Source: JBLHGU01 sp047615875
GTDB lineage: Bacteria > Pseudomonadota > Gammaproteobacteria > Arenicellales > CAJQKF01
Length of the DNA: 39,064 bases
Assembly: GCA_047615875.1 (NCBI GenBank)
Contig: JBLHGU010000029.1
Location: 1-39,064, forward strand
Reading direction: 5' to 3'
Shown: piece after piece, positions 27,445-35,572 of the stretch
Numbering within the stretch: position 1 is the first letter of the stretch
Layout: every line of letters starts with the position of its first letter
The notes under the pieces: model-generated
Told to the model about the DNA's origin: nothing
The model's input: the letters and a program-made list of their open reading frames with translations, nothing else
Database searches by the model: none
Position numbers and translations under genes: made by a program

Positions 27445-28425
27445 ATGTTGAGTAAAAATCCCTCCGAAGTAAAAAATATCACCTGTATTGGTGCCGGACC
27501 TATAGGCGGTGGCTGGGCGGCGTATTTCCTGGCCCGTGGTTACAATGTCACCAGTTACCTGCATAGTGCTGACGAGCTTGATGCCTTAACCCGCTTAATG
27601 GACACAGCCTGGGAAAGCCTTGTGCAAACTGGTCTGGCAGAAGGCGCATCACGAGATAATTTCCACTGGACAACCGATTTAGCAGAAGCGGTAGCCAATG
27701 CAGAGTTTATTCAGGAAAGTGTGCCTGAAGTTCTGGAGTTGAAACAAGAGCTTTATGCCAGATTAGGCGACCTCGTGAATCCTGAGGTGATTATCGCATC
27801 CAGCACATCCGGGTTATCTATGACTGATATTCAGGCCCGTTGCGCTACGCCACAGCGGACCGTAGTGGCCCATCCATTTAATCCACCTTACCTGCTACCC
27901 TTGGTGGAAATGATTGGTGGAGAAAAAACTACGCAGGAAGCCGTCAACTGGGCAGAACAGTTTTATCGACATGCGGGTAAATCCCCATTGGTAATGAAAC
28001 GCGAAGTGCCGGGTTTTATTGCCACACGACTACAGGAAGCGATCTGGCGTGAAGCTCTGCATATGGTTGCCAATGGCGAGGCCACTGTAGAACAAATCGA
28101 TCAGGCGGTTGTGAATGGCCCTGGCCCACGTTGGGCATTAATGGGGCCCTGTGAGATATTCCATGTAGGCGGTGGCGAAGGCGGTATGGCTTATTGTCTC
28201 GATCAGTTTGGTCCAGCGCTTAAATTGCCCTGGACTCGTTTGGTGGCACCGGAGTTAACTCCGGAGCTACGCAATGCCATGGTATCCGGTTGTGAAGAAA
28301 TGACCGAAGGCGAAGACTTCGCCTCATTAAGCCGAAAAATGAATCAAGGTCTGGTGGAAATCGCCCGGGCCAAGCAACAATTAAACAATATGAATAACGC
28401 CAGTTCTGGCGAGGAGAAAAAATGA
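27445..28425 (+). CDS. L-carnitine dehydrogenase-like 3-hydroxyacyl-CoA dehydrogenase family enzyme
   Basis: A 326-residue NAD-dependent enzyme. The N-terminal Rossmann motif is CIGAGPIGGGWAAYF, followed by QESVPEVLELKQELYARL, the catalytic-region HPFNPPYLLPLVEMIGG, and KREVPGFIATRLQEAIWREAL. The later GPGPRWALMGP and VGGGEGGM stretch is characteristic of carnitine 3-dehydrogenase rather than general fatty-acid enzymes. It would oxidise L-carnitine to 3-dehydrocarnitine. Many such enzymes carry a C-terminal thioesterase domain; this one does not. AAGGG lies about ten bases before the ATG. Its stop overlaps the start of the BKACE gene by four bases (ATGA), consistent with consecutive pathway steps. 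Confidence 0.88.
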   Translation: MLSKNPSEVKNITCIGAGPIGGGWAAYFLARGYNVTSYLHSADELDALTRLMDTAWESLVQTGLAEGASRDNFHWTTDLAEAVANAEFIQESVPEVLELKQELYARLGDLVNPEVIIASSTSGLSMTDIQARCATPQRTVVAHPFNPPYLLPLVEMIGGEKTTQEAVNWAEQFYRHAGKSPLVMKREVPGFIATRLQEAIWREALHMVANGEATVEQIDQAVVNGPGPRWALMGPCEIFHVGGGEGGMAYCLDQFGPALKLPWTRLVAPELTPELRNAMVSGCEEMTEGEDFASLSRKMNQGLVEIARAKQQLNNMNNASSGEEKK

Positions 28426-29303
28426 ATCGAGATGTTGTAATAACCTGTGCCGTAACTGGCGCTGGCGACACCACTGGTAAAAGTGACCTTGTGCCCGTCA
28501 CTCCTCAGGAAATAGCTGATAGCGCCATAGCTGCGGCTAAAGCCGGTGCCGCCGTCGTGCATATCCATGCACGCGATCCTGAAACCAAACAGGGCTCGCG
28601 TGATCCGGCGCTATTTCAAGAAGCCGTGGATCTCGTTCGTGCCAGCGATGTTGATGTCATCATCAATCTTACCGCCGGTATGGGCGGCGACTGGGTTCCC
28701 AGCGATGAAGATCCCTCCCTGCCCGGCCCTGGCACCGACATGATCGGCCCCGAGGAAAGACTCGCACACGTCATTCAATGCAAGCCGGATATCTGCAGTC
28801 TAGATTGTGGCACCATGAATTTTGGTAATGGCAACAACACCTATATCAGCACCTATCCATTCCTGCACAAAATGGCAACCATCACCCAGGAGTTAGGCAT
28901 AAAGCCGGAACTGGAAGTATTTGATCTTGGTCAGATACGCCTGGCCAGTGCATTGATAGATGCCGGTGTGATTAACGCCCCACCGATGTTCCAGCTATGC
29001 CTGGGCATCCCCTGGGGCGCTGATGCCAACACGGAGACCATGACTGCCATGAAGCAAGCGCTACCTACTGGCGCAATCTGGGCCGGCTTTGGAATCTCTC
29101 GCATGCAGATGCCCATGGTTGCTCAGGCGGTATTATTGGGCGGTAACGTACGTGTTGGATTAGAAGATAATATCTGGCTGGACCGTGGTGTATTGGCCAG
29201 CAATGCAGATCTGGTGACACGTGCCTCAGAAATCATCACATTATTGGGTGGTCGAGTTCTGGGTGCAGATGAAGCCCGTGGCAAACTAGGACTTCCTGGC
29301 TAG
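28422..29303 (+). CDS. BKACE-family beta-keto acid cleavage enzyme (dehydrocarnitine cleavage)
   Basis: A zinc-dependent enzyme of 293 residues (formerly DUF849) that combines a beta-keto acid with acetyl-CoA to give acetoacetate and a new CoA ester. Visible zinc ligands are the two His of VVHIHARDP (residues 47 and 49), and VRVGLEDN near residue 245 holds the conserved Glu. CSLDCGTMNFG and the GIPWGADANTETM segment are also typical. Located directly after a carnitine dehydrogenase, the likely substrate is 3-dehydrocarnitine, giving betainyl-CoA. GAGGAG precedes the ATG within the upstream gene. It is the last gene of the operon and is followed by a structured palindrome at 29310-29364. Confidence 0.88.
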   Translation: MNRDVVITCAVTGAGDTTGKSDLVPVTPQEIADSAIAAAKAGAAVVHIHARDPETKQGSRDPALFQEAVDLVRASDVDVIINLTAGMGGDWVPSDEDPSLPGPGTDMIGPEERLAHVIQCKPDICSLDCGTMNFGNGNNTYISTYPFLHKMATITQELGIKPELEVFDLGQIRLASALIDAGVINAPPMFQLCLGIPWGADANTETMTAMKQALPTGAIWAGFGISRMQMPMVAQAVLLGGNVRVGLEDNIWLDRGVLASNADLVTRASEIITLLGGRVLGADEARGKLGLPG

Positions 29304-29309
29304 ATCCAA

Positions 29310-29364
29310 AAGGGTCTGACTCGATGGCCCATGAGCTCAATAGAGTTCAATTGGGTCAGACCTT
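29310..29364. repeat. Nested palindrome, REP-like element or terminator
   Basis: Outer arms AAGGGTCTGAC (29310-29320) and GTCAGACCTT (29355-29364) are complementary apart from one missing base. Inside, TGAGCTC (29332-29338) and GAGTTCA (29343-29349) pair with one G-T wobble around a 4-base loop. The GGGTCTGAC/GTCAGACC core resembles short dispersed palindromes seen near RAYT-type transposases in gammaproteobacteria, as I recall them. It also sits 7 bases after the BKACE stop, where a terminator would lie, though no T-run follows. Only one copy was noticed in the window. Confidence 0.5.
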
Positions 29365-29433
29365 GAGATTTAAATGTAATTATAATTTCCTCGCGTTATA
29401 TTGCCGGTATCTCGCCTTTCAGGAACAAAGTAA

Positions 29434-31149
29434 TTGAACCACGAGCTGCCCCGTAAGCTGGCCGTAATCCTGTTCGCAGACGTTGTCGGATTTAGTTCGA
29501 TGATGCATGCCGATGAGACCGGGACATTTTTAAGAGTACGTGATTATCTGAAACTATTTTCGGATGAGATTCAACAACAAAGCGGCCGTGTGGTAAAGAC
29601 ATCCGGGGACGCCATAATGGCGGATTTTGACTCCGTAGTTCACGCCATCAATTGTGCAACACAAATACAGACCTGTTTTGCTGAACGCAATCAGGACTTG
29701 CCAGAGTCGGACAAAATTCACTTCCGGATAGGCATTAATCTCGGCGAGGTTATAGTCGACGGTGACGATCTCTACGGCGATGGGGTTAATATTGCATCAC
29801 GCCTTGAAGGATTGGCTGAGTCTGGTGGCATTTGCATTACCGATGCGGTACGCAGCGCACTCGGTGGCAAAACTCGCTTCTCTTTCCGTGATATGGGTGC
29901 GCAACAAGTCAAGAATATTGCCGCTGCGGTTCACTGCTACCAGCTGGAGACCGGTCTACCAGACATTCAGCTGCCAACTACTGAGTCAATCACCAATGTT
30001 GACTACGATACAGACTTATCTACCTCGTTGTCGGTGCAATTATTTCGCTTCGTCGGCCAGGCGGGTGATCACGAATTTCTGGCCACTGCCATCAGCGAAA
30101 GTGTCACCAACGCTTTGATCTGTTTTCGTGAGTTTAACGTTATCAAAGATAATACAAACAGCGACTTTTTTCTCAGCGGCAGCATTCAAATATCGGGCAA
30201 ACGTGTGCGCATCAGCCCAGTTTTATCGAATAGGGACGGCCGCAAAATTTGGTCAAAAAAAATCGATCGAGATCTGGACGATGTATTCGAACTACAGGAT
30301 GAAATTAGCGCGATTATCGCCGCTTACCTGGGTGAAGCATTATGGCAGGAGGGCGCGCGGGAAGCAGGTGCAAAGGAAAAACGTAGTTTCAGCGCAAAGG
30401 ATTGGCTGTATTACAGTATGGGTTTAATACACCAACTAACCGAGACCGATGTTGAGGAGGCCGGGATAGCAGCTGAACAAGCTACAAAGCTGGCACCTAA
30501 CGCGACTTATCCAAAAATGGTAATGGGGTATGTGCTTTTCATTCAACTTAGCCAGAAGTGGATAGCAGATACAGAGGCTAATCAGCAACGAGCCCTACAA
30601 CTGCTTGAAGAAATTCTGCGACTGGATTCGCTGCATCCCACAAACCACCGTCTTGCGTCGCGCCTATATGGTCTGCTTGGACGGCAGCAAGAGTGCGTGG
30701 CCCATGCAGACCGTGCACTGGAACTGAATCCTTTTGACGGTGACATCATGGTGAACCAAAGCATGTTGTTAAACCAGGCCGGTCGGGCCACCGAAGCGAT
30801 ACCCTGGATCAACAAGGCTCTGCGTTATAACCCCCATCCTCCCGCGTATTACCGTCAGGTACTGTTCAGTTCCTACTATTGGGTAGGTAACGATTCCGAC
30901 GCACTGGATCAGTTAAATAAGTGCGAAGGTGCGTTCCTCGCACAATTTCAATATATAGCCATCGCATTGCTGTGGCGAAACGGCAAGGTGAAAGAAGTGT
31001 CGGCAAGATTGGCGCGCCTGGGGAAAATCCGCCCACAAATGTCCCTAAATGATGCCAGTGAGCTCTTTCCTGGTTATTCAGATCGGGATGCTGTACAAAA
31101 TCTTTTTGATGAATTGCAGGACGCCGGTTTACGGCACTCTGCGGAATAA
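29434..31149 (+). CDS. Class III cyclase / TolB-like / TPR protein
   Basis: A 571-residue signalling protein. Residues about 8-170 are a class III cyclase: VILFADVVGFSSMM with the first metal Asp, VVKTSGDAIMADF with the purine-type Lys and second metal Asp, and LYGDGVNIASRLEGLAE. Lys and Asp at the base-recognition sites favour ATP as substrate. Residues about 195-300 form a TolB/FlgO-like domain (DFFLSGSIQISGKRVRIS; KIDRDLDDVFELQDEI). The remainder is TPR-like helical repeats, including LELNPFDGDIMVNQS. This architecture is common in alpha- and gammaproteobacterial cyclases. The start is TTG with AGGAA eight bases upstream. Monocistronic, convergent with the LysR gene. Its stimulus is unknown. 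Confidence 0.9.
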   Translation: MNHELPRKLAVILFADVVGFSSMMHADETGTFLRVRDYLKLFSDEIQQQSGRVVKTSGDAIMADFDSVVHAINCATQIQTCFAERNQDLPESDKIHFRIGINLGEVIVDGDDLYGDGVNIASRLEGLAESGGICITDAVRSALGGKTRFSFRDMGAQQVKNIAAAVHCYQLETGLPDIQLPTTESITNVDYDTDLSTSLSVQLFRFVGQAGDHEFLATAISESVTNALICFREFNVIKDNTNSDFFLSGSIQISGKRVRISPVLSNRDGRKIWSKKIDRDLDDVFELQDEISAIIAAYLGEALWQEGAREAGAKEKRSFSAKDWLYYSMGLIHQLTETDVEEAGIAAEQATKLAPNATYPKMVMGYVLFIQLSQKWIADTEANQQRALQLLEEILRLDSLHPTNHRLASRLYGLLGRQQECVAHADRALELNPFDGDIMVNQSMLLNQAGRATEAIPWINKALRYNPHPPAYYRQVLFSSYYWVGNDSDALDQLNKCEGAFLAQFQYIAIALLWRNGKVKEVSARLARLGKIRPQMSLNDASELFPGYSDRDAVQNLFDELQDAGLRHSAE

Positions 31150-31213
31150 GTCTTCGCAAGAGTTAAACCATGCAGTAGCCGGGTTAGTGTCAATCGAGTC
31201 TTTCAGGGAAACC

Positions 31214-32098
31214 CTAGTCAATTCTTGCCTGGGCCAGATAATCCACAAAACGACTGGTAATACCGGTTCCTGGCGAATTAGCAGGCCACACCGCATATAG
31301 CTGGAATGGATCAAGTTTCCATTTCGGCAATACCTCAACAAGCTTTCCAGACTTCATATGCGCTTTAAGCAAATACGTGGGACCAGTTATTAATCCCATA
31401 CCTTCCATAGCAAGGTTCGACATTGCATCACCGTTATCCACTATCATGGTCGGGACAATCTTGAATTTTTCAGCTTTCTTTGAGCTTACATGCTTAAAAA
31501 TTCGGTGAGTCGGTGTAGATGCATGCCACACCCAGTTAAGCCCTATGAGATCGGTGGGAGATTTTAGTTTTAACTTACTAATGAAATCGGGCGATGCCAC
31601 CAGTTTTCTATCCAGCTCGAATATTCTGCGCGACTTAAGTCCACTATCCTTCAGAATTCCTCCGCGAATAGCCAAATCAATACCCGAAGCGACAATATCT
31701 TCATGTAGATCTGAATAACTAATTGATAACTTAATTTTGGGAAACTGAATTGCGAACTGTGCAATCTGTCTGGTAATAAAACCTTTTGAGAATCCGGCAG
31801 GTGCGGTAATTTTCAAACCCCCAACAGGTTGCTCTACATCCGCAGACAAATCATCCAGCTCTCGTTCCACGGAATGAATCAGTGGTTGAATTTCTTCTAG
31901 AAGTTTTTCGCCCTTATTAGTCAGCGTTAATCGGCGTGTGGAGCGGTAGAAGAGCGCGACATTACACTTCTTTTCTAGCCTGGAAATATGATAGCTAACC
32001 ACCGATGGCGAAAGATCTAACGACTGTGCCGCGGCACGAAATGAATTCATTTCGGCGACTTTGACGAAAATATAAATAGCTCTAAGCTCGTTAATCAT
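31214..32098 (-). CDS. LysR family transcriptional regulator
   Basis: A 294-residue DNA-binding regulator. Residues 1-60 form the winged helix (LRAIYIFVKVAEMNSFRAAA then SPSVVSYHISRLEKKCNVALF, RSTRRLTLTNKGE), and about 90-290 form a periplasmic-binding-type effector domain. The start is placed at ATG 32098 because family members begin just before this helix; an upstream TTG at 32128 would add ten unusual residues. It is divergent from the flavin oxidoreductase gene with only 50 bases between, so it most likely controls that gene and itself. The effector is unknown. Confidence 0.9.
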   Translation of the reverse strand: MINELRAIYIFVKVAEMNSFRAAAQSLDLSPSVVSYHISRLEKKCNVALFYRSTRRLTLTNKGEKLLEEIQPLIHSVERELDDLSADVEQPVGGLKITAPAGFSKGFITRQIAQFAIQFPKIKLSISYSDLHEDIVASGIDLAIRGGILKDSGLKSRRIFELDRKLVASPDFISKLKLKSPTDLIGLNWVWHASTPTHRIFKHVSSKKAEKFKIVPTMIVDNGDAMSNLAMEGMGLITGPTYLLKAHMKSGKLVEVLPKWKLDPFQLYAVWPANSPGTGITSRFVDYLAQARID

Positions 32099-32130
32099 TG
32101 TTCGATTAATTAGAATTGTAATATCCAATT
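32091..32130. promoter_or_regulatory. Candidate LysR binding site: two tandem inverted repeats
   Basis: Two inverted repeats, each with 7-base spacers, lie in the divergent gap. They are TTAATC-N7-GATTAA (32091-32109, overlapping the regulator start) and AATTG-N7-CAATT (32114-32130). The second fits the T-N11-A pattern of LysR boxes. They lie 19-58 bases upstream of the flavin oxidoreductase ATG. The region is AT-rich, so one of the two may be fortuitous. Confidence 0.45.
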
Positions 32131-32148
32131 ATAGCATCTAGTCAAATT

Positions 32149-33579
32149 ATGGTCGTTACACTAAAATCTGATGCATTGATACACGATGACATAGTCACAA
32201 TGAACTTGAACAACGACATAAAACAGCAAGATCTTATCCACCAACTAGATGCAGATTTTGCAGGACAAATAATTCAGCCGGGAGATCAAGACTACGAAGA
32301 GGCTCGCAGAGTACATAACGGCCTTATTGACCGACATCCGCGAATCATACTCAGATGCAGTTCTACAGCGGACGTCGTTAGCGCATTGAAATTTGGTATT
32401 CAAACGGAGCTAGAGATTGCCGTACGCGGAGGCGGACATAACGTTGCAGGACGTGCAGTGTGTAACGATGGACTGGTTATTGATTTATCTTTGATGAAGG
32501 GAATGCATGTTGATGTGAATTCAGCTACTGCTCGGGTTCAACCCGGAGTCACCTGGGGTGAGTTCAATCGCGAGACGCAGTTATACGGCCTGGCCACCAC
32601 TGGCGGTATGATCTCCAGCACGGGTGTAGCGGGACTAACATTGGGTGGCGGACTCGGTGCACTGATGCCGAAGTATGGGTTAACAATCGACAATCTCTTA
32701 TCCGCCCAGGTGGTGACCGCATCTGGTGAAGTCCTCAATGCAAGCGAGGATGAAAATCAGGATCTTTTTTGGGGTATCCGCGGTGGCGGTGGCAACTTCG
32801 GCATTGTCACATCATTTGAATTCAATCTGCATGCAGTCGGACCGGTGGTTCAAGGAGGTATGTCTATTTACCCCGCTGATCAAATAGTGAGCCTATTAAA
32901 ATTCTATCGGCATAAAGTCACTGACATTTGTGATGAATTGTCCGTTCTAACAGTTATACGTCATATGCCGGACCAGTTGGGCACACTCTGCGCCGCGTTG
33001 TTTGCCTGCCATTGTGGTGAAGAGCAAGCAGCAATTGAATCTACAAAGCAATTAAAGAGCTTCGGGCAGCCAATCAAAGACGACATCGGACCGATCTCTT
33101 ATAGCAAGCTAAACACACTGGTTGACTCAAGTTTTCCTAAGCTAGCCCTGAACTACTGGAAATCAAGCTACATCCAGAAGTTAACCGATGACGCTATTCA
33201 ATGTCTGGTTGAGCAATTTAAATTATGCCCGTCGGGCATGACGCGAATTATTATCGATCATTTCCATGGTGCCGCAATTAGACCTTCACCTCAATCTACC
33301 GCCTATCCAAACCGATCAGAGGGTTTCTATATTCTGATTATTTCGCAATGGATGGATGAAAGTGAAAGTCAGAAAAATATTGAATGGACTCGACACACCT
33401 ACAACGCGCTTTCACCGTTTATGGAAAAAGGTGTTTATAGCAACTATATGTCTGACGACGAAACCGACGACCGCATAAGAGCCGCATTCGGAGATAACTA
33501 TCCCCGTCTACAAGAGATTAAATCCCGCTATGACCCTGACAATGTTTTTCGTGGCAACCAAAACATCATTCCTGCTTGA
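32149..33579 (+). CDS. FAD-binding (BBE-like) oxidoreductase
   Basis: A 476-residue flavin enzyme of the PCMH/berberine-bridge type that oxidises alcohols or sugars with oxygen or another acceptor. The FAD domain shows VRGGGHNVAGRAVCNDGL, where the His is the usual 8-alpha covalent attachment site, then TGVAGLTLGGGLGALMPKYG and WGIRGGGGNFGIVTSFEF. The C-terminal BBE segment ends YDPDNVFRGNQNI. The second attachment Cys of bicovalent members is not seen (GGMISSTGVAG), so mono-covalent flavin is likely. No signal peptide. The start ATG has no clear ribosome site; ATG 32200 is an alternative. Divergent from the LysR gene. Substrate unknown. Confidence 0.9.
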   Translation: MVVTLKSDALIHDDIVTMNLNNDIKQQDLIHQLDADFAGQIIQPGDQDYEEARRVHNGLIDRHPRIILRCSSTADVVSALKFGIQTELEIAVRGGGHNVAGRAVCNDGLVIDLSLMKGMHVDVNSATARVQPGVTWGEFNRETQLYGLATTGGMISSTGVAGLTLGGGLGALMPKYGLTIDNLLSAQVVTASGEVLNASEDENQDLFWGIRGGGGNFGIVTSFEFNLHAVGPVVQGGMSIYPADQIVSLLKFYRHKVTDICDELSVLTVIRHMPDQLGTLCAALFACHCGEEQAAIESTKQLKSFGQPIKDDIGPISYSKLNTLVDSSFPKLALNYWKSSYIQKLTDDAIQCLVEQFKLCPSGMTRIIIDHFHGAAIRPSPQSTAYPNRSEGFYILIISQWMDESESQKNIEWTRHTYNALSPFMEKGVYSNYMSDDETDDRIRAAFGDNYPRLQEIKSRYDPDNVFRGNQNIIPA

Positions 33580-33999
33580 TATTAATCTAGAGTCAACAGA
33601 TTCGTAACATGAGGCTTAATGCTATGAAATCCCCGCATTACAACGTCACATTCTGTCATGAACTACCAGAGAATACTCTACTTAGCGAACAGCTCGCCGG
33701 TCTCTTTACAACTTAGCTCATCATCGACTTCTTTCAGGTTAGGAACTGCAGTGTAACTTGCTACACTATTTGAGAATAGGAAGTATAAACGCCCTTTTTA
33801 CTGGAAAACTAGACTGACCACCCCGAATCAAGCCGGCCATTTTGCGGCCAGACTTAGTCAATCGCAGCTGATGCAGTGGCCTAATCGGCCAAATCGACAG
33901 GATTTCGGTCTTATGATCCGTCCAATCTAGCCGGCGGCCGAGCGCTACCCTTGCCTGATGTCTCCGGCAATGTCCTTGTGATTCACGAACAGATTTTGC
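33580..33999. other. Non-coding stretch next to the degraded transposase
   Basis: About 0.4 kb with no supported gene. The right half (about 33820-33950) is GC-richer than its surroundings and has several GGCC motifs in inverted order, for example GGCCATTTTGCGGCC. It may be a remnant of the mobile element end, but no defined terminal repeat could be identified. A plus-strand frame from 33951 is an antisense shadow of the transposase remnant. Confidence 0.4.
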
Positions 34000-34991
34000 T
34001 TAGTCAAATAAGCTTATTTGTGGCGGGCCGCGACTTGTGGGCAACCGAAGCGCATCCTGATATTCACCTTTTTTCTTCAGGTGATTCAGGATCTTCTGGA
34101 TCACCATCGGGCTTCTATGCTGGCAATAACTTTCATGGCGCCACCGCAGGTACTGCAGGTCTCGATGTCGATACTGAACACACGCTTTAATCTTGTGCCC
34201 AGGTCATGCTCACGCGGCGTTTGGCCGGCTCGTCTTGCGTCTCATCGGGCGCTTTGAGCTTGCTGCCTTTACACCGTTTGGCCGGTGTGACCAGAGCACG
34301 GTGTTTGCTGTTGGTGCAAAGACGTCATGATAGCGGGTCAGGTTGACGCGGGGTTTCGGCACCAGTGCCGCTAGTTTGGACACGAAGTCCAGGGGTTCAC
34401 AAAATCATCTGAAATGATTTTGAACAGCCGAAGGCTGGCCCGTTGGGTGAAGGGCAGGAAGCCCGGAGTAAAGATGACGTGGGTGGTGCCGTTTCGGTAC
34501 GGTGACTTAGGTAGGTAACGGATGTTGCCATCTGAGGTGAGCGATAGCGGCTTTTCTGACACGGCGGGCCGGGTAATGGTTCGGCACAATCGTTCCAGCT
34601 TCTTACGCTGATGGGCTTTGGCTGCCACGCCTGCATGCAGACTGAAGCCCGCCACTTTGCTAACGGTATCGCCGTATAGATCGTCTGCGTCACCCGCAGG
34701 CAGGGTTTGTAATGTGGACACCTTGCGCCCAGCCTGTGACCCGACCGCGATTCGGTAGGTGATGGAAGAGCCGAGCAGCTGAGTCATCGGATCGTCGTCG
34801 GTCTCATCGCCTGTCAGATAGCTGTTCTCAGCCTCCCTTTCCAGTAGACCCTGCAGCTGCAAAAAACGGCCGACACGGTGGGCGATGGTATGTGTCACTT
34901 GGGTGAGCTCGGCGCTGATGGGTGCCTTGACCCATTGAAACCGGACGTCCTGATTAGATTGATCGAGGTATATGCCGTCCACAAAAAGCAT
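34000..34991 (-). pseudogene. Degenerate IS91-family (ISCR-like) transposase, 3' part
   Basis: Read on the minus strand, this matches the C-terminal half of IS91-type Y2 transposases: VKAPISAELTQVTHTIAHRV, MTQLLGSSITYRIAVG, KVAGFSLHAGVAAKAHQRKK, ERLCRTITRPAVSEK, YRNGTTHVIF. After this the frame is lost at a 71-base insertion and resumes as EPLDFVSKLAALVPKPRVNL. It then shifts again to VTPAKRCKGSKLKAP and RRVSMTWAQ, to LKRVFSIDIETCSTCGGAM, and finally to a family-like end RGPPQISLFD followed by TAA. At least three frameshifts plus the insertion and a missing N-terminal half show a dead element. The HUH catalytic region is absent. It marks a past transposition in the accessory stretch. Confidence 0.85.
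34399..34469. repeat. 71-base structured insertion within the transposase remnant
   Basis: Comparing the flanking frame with the family's VIF-EPLDF junction, 71 bases are extra. The insert contains a 9-base-arm hairpin, CAAAATCAT-CTGAA-ATGATTTTG (34400-34422), and a smaller AGCC-GAA-GGCT stem (34426-34436). It looks like a small palindromic element (REP- or MITE-like). Only this copy was noticed. The insertion boundaries rest on remembered family sequence. Confidence 0.5.
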
Positions 34992-35350
34992 AACGAGCTA
35001 ATAGTCGGCAAATATTATCACCAATTCTTACATTCTTCACACCAGAAAATTTGAACACTCCTCCAATTAGTTTCTTTCTCATAATAACTATGCTTTGAAA
35101 AGAGCTGGAAGTTAGGCTAGAAGTTATTTCAGCGGTTGCTACCTAACTGAACAATTTACGCCGATTTTTCCTGATCAATTTGCACATTCTTGACTAACAC
35201 AATGACAATTATAGAATGTAAATATATGACCTGGATCACATCATCTTGGTGACCGATAGTTCTGTTCTATAGTTCGTTGCAGAGATAAATTTAATTCCTG
35301 ACTCAGTGGTAGAGAGAATTTCCACCTTGCCTAAATTCAGGAATAGAAAT
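34992..35350. other. AT-rich intergenic region with a CRP-like site
   Basis: About 0.36 kb upstream of two unrecognised genes. Apart from the CRP-like site at 35223-35244 and a candidate promoter (TTGGTG 35247-35252, TATAGT 35269-35274, 16-base spacer), no gene or RNA was recognised. It also marks the abrupt 5' truncation of the transposase remnant. Confidence 0.45.
35223..35244 (+). promoter_or_regulatory. CRP/cAMP-receptor-like binding site
   Basis: The 22 bases agree with 16 of 22 positions of the Escherichia coli CRP consensus. The half-sites are TATGA and a perfect TCACA with a 6-base spacer. The centre is about 45 bases before the expected start point of the promoter proposed at 35247-35274, close to a class II activator position. 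CRP, FNR-like or Vfr-type proteins could bind. Genes controlled would be those from 35351. Confidence 0.5.
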
Positions 35351-35566
35351 ATGAATCTCGATGATCTTATAAGAAAAACACAATGTCTTCAAAAACAATC
35401 GATAGAAATAAGTAGTCAGTTAATCCTCTTATTTACTATTAATTACCAGGATAACAAGACTACACCCTTTCCAGATACAGCCATAACAAACAGAGATGTT
35501 TTTTACCCAGGCCATTTGTCAGAGCTTTCATTAGGGATCGTCAACTATGGATTTTCCATAAGGTAA
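35351..35566 (+). CDS. Small protein of unknown function
   Basis: A 71-residue protein not recognised. Starting at ATG 35351 (AGGA at 35339-35342) it reads MNLDDLIRKTQCLQKQ, a helical beginning followed by a hydrophobic stretch QLILLFTINY and a polar tail. No signal peptide or motif is evident. It lies 6 bases before the next gene in the same direction, downstream of the CRP-like site, so the two are probably cotranscribed. An upstream GTG at 35306 gives a longer version without a ribosome site. Confidence 0.5.
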   Translation: MNLDDLIRKTQCLQKQSIEISSQLILLFTINYQDNKTTPFPDTAITNRDVFYPGHLSELSLGIVNYGFSIR

Positions 35567-35572
35567 ATACCT

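Noticed and set aside
31190..31215. AGGG-AAA-CCCT hairpin between the convergent cyclase-TPR and LysR genes
   Set aside because: A 4-base stem without a T-run is too weak to call a terminator.
34005..34020. Perfect 16-base palindrome CAAATAAGCTTATTTG
   Set aside because: It coincides with the coding end of the transposase remnant (QISLFD) and has no T-run or matching copy, so it is probably fortuitous.
33951..34257. Plus-strand frames of 79 residues at 33951 and 34018
   Set aside because: They are antisense to the transposase remnant, whose minus-strand fragments match a real family.
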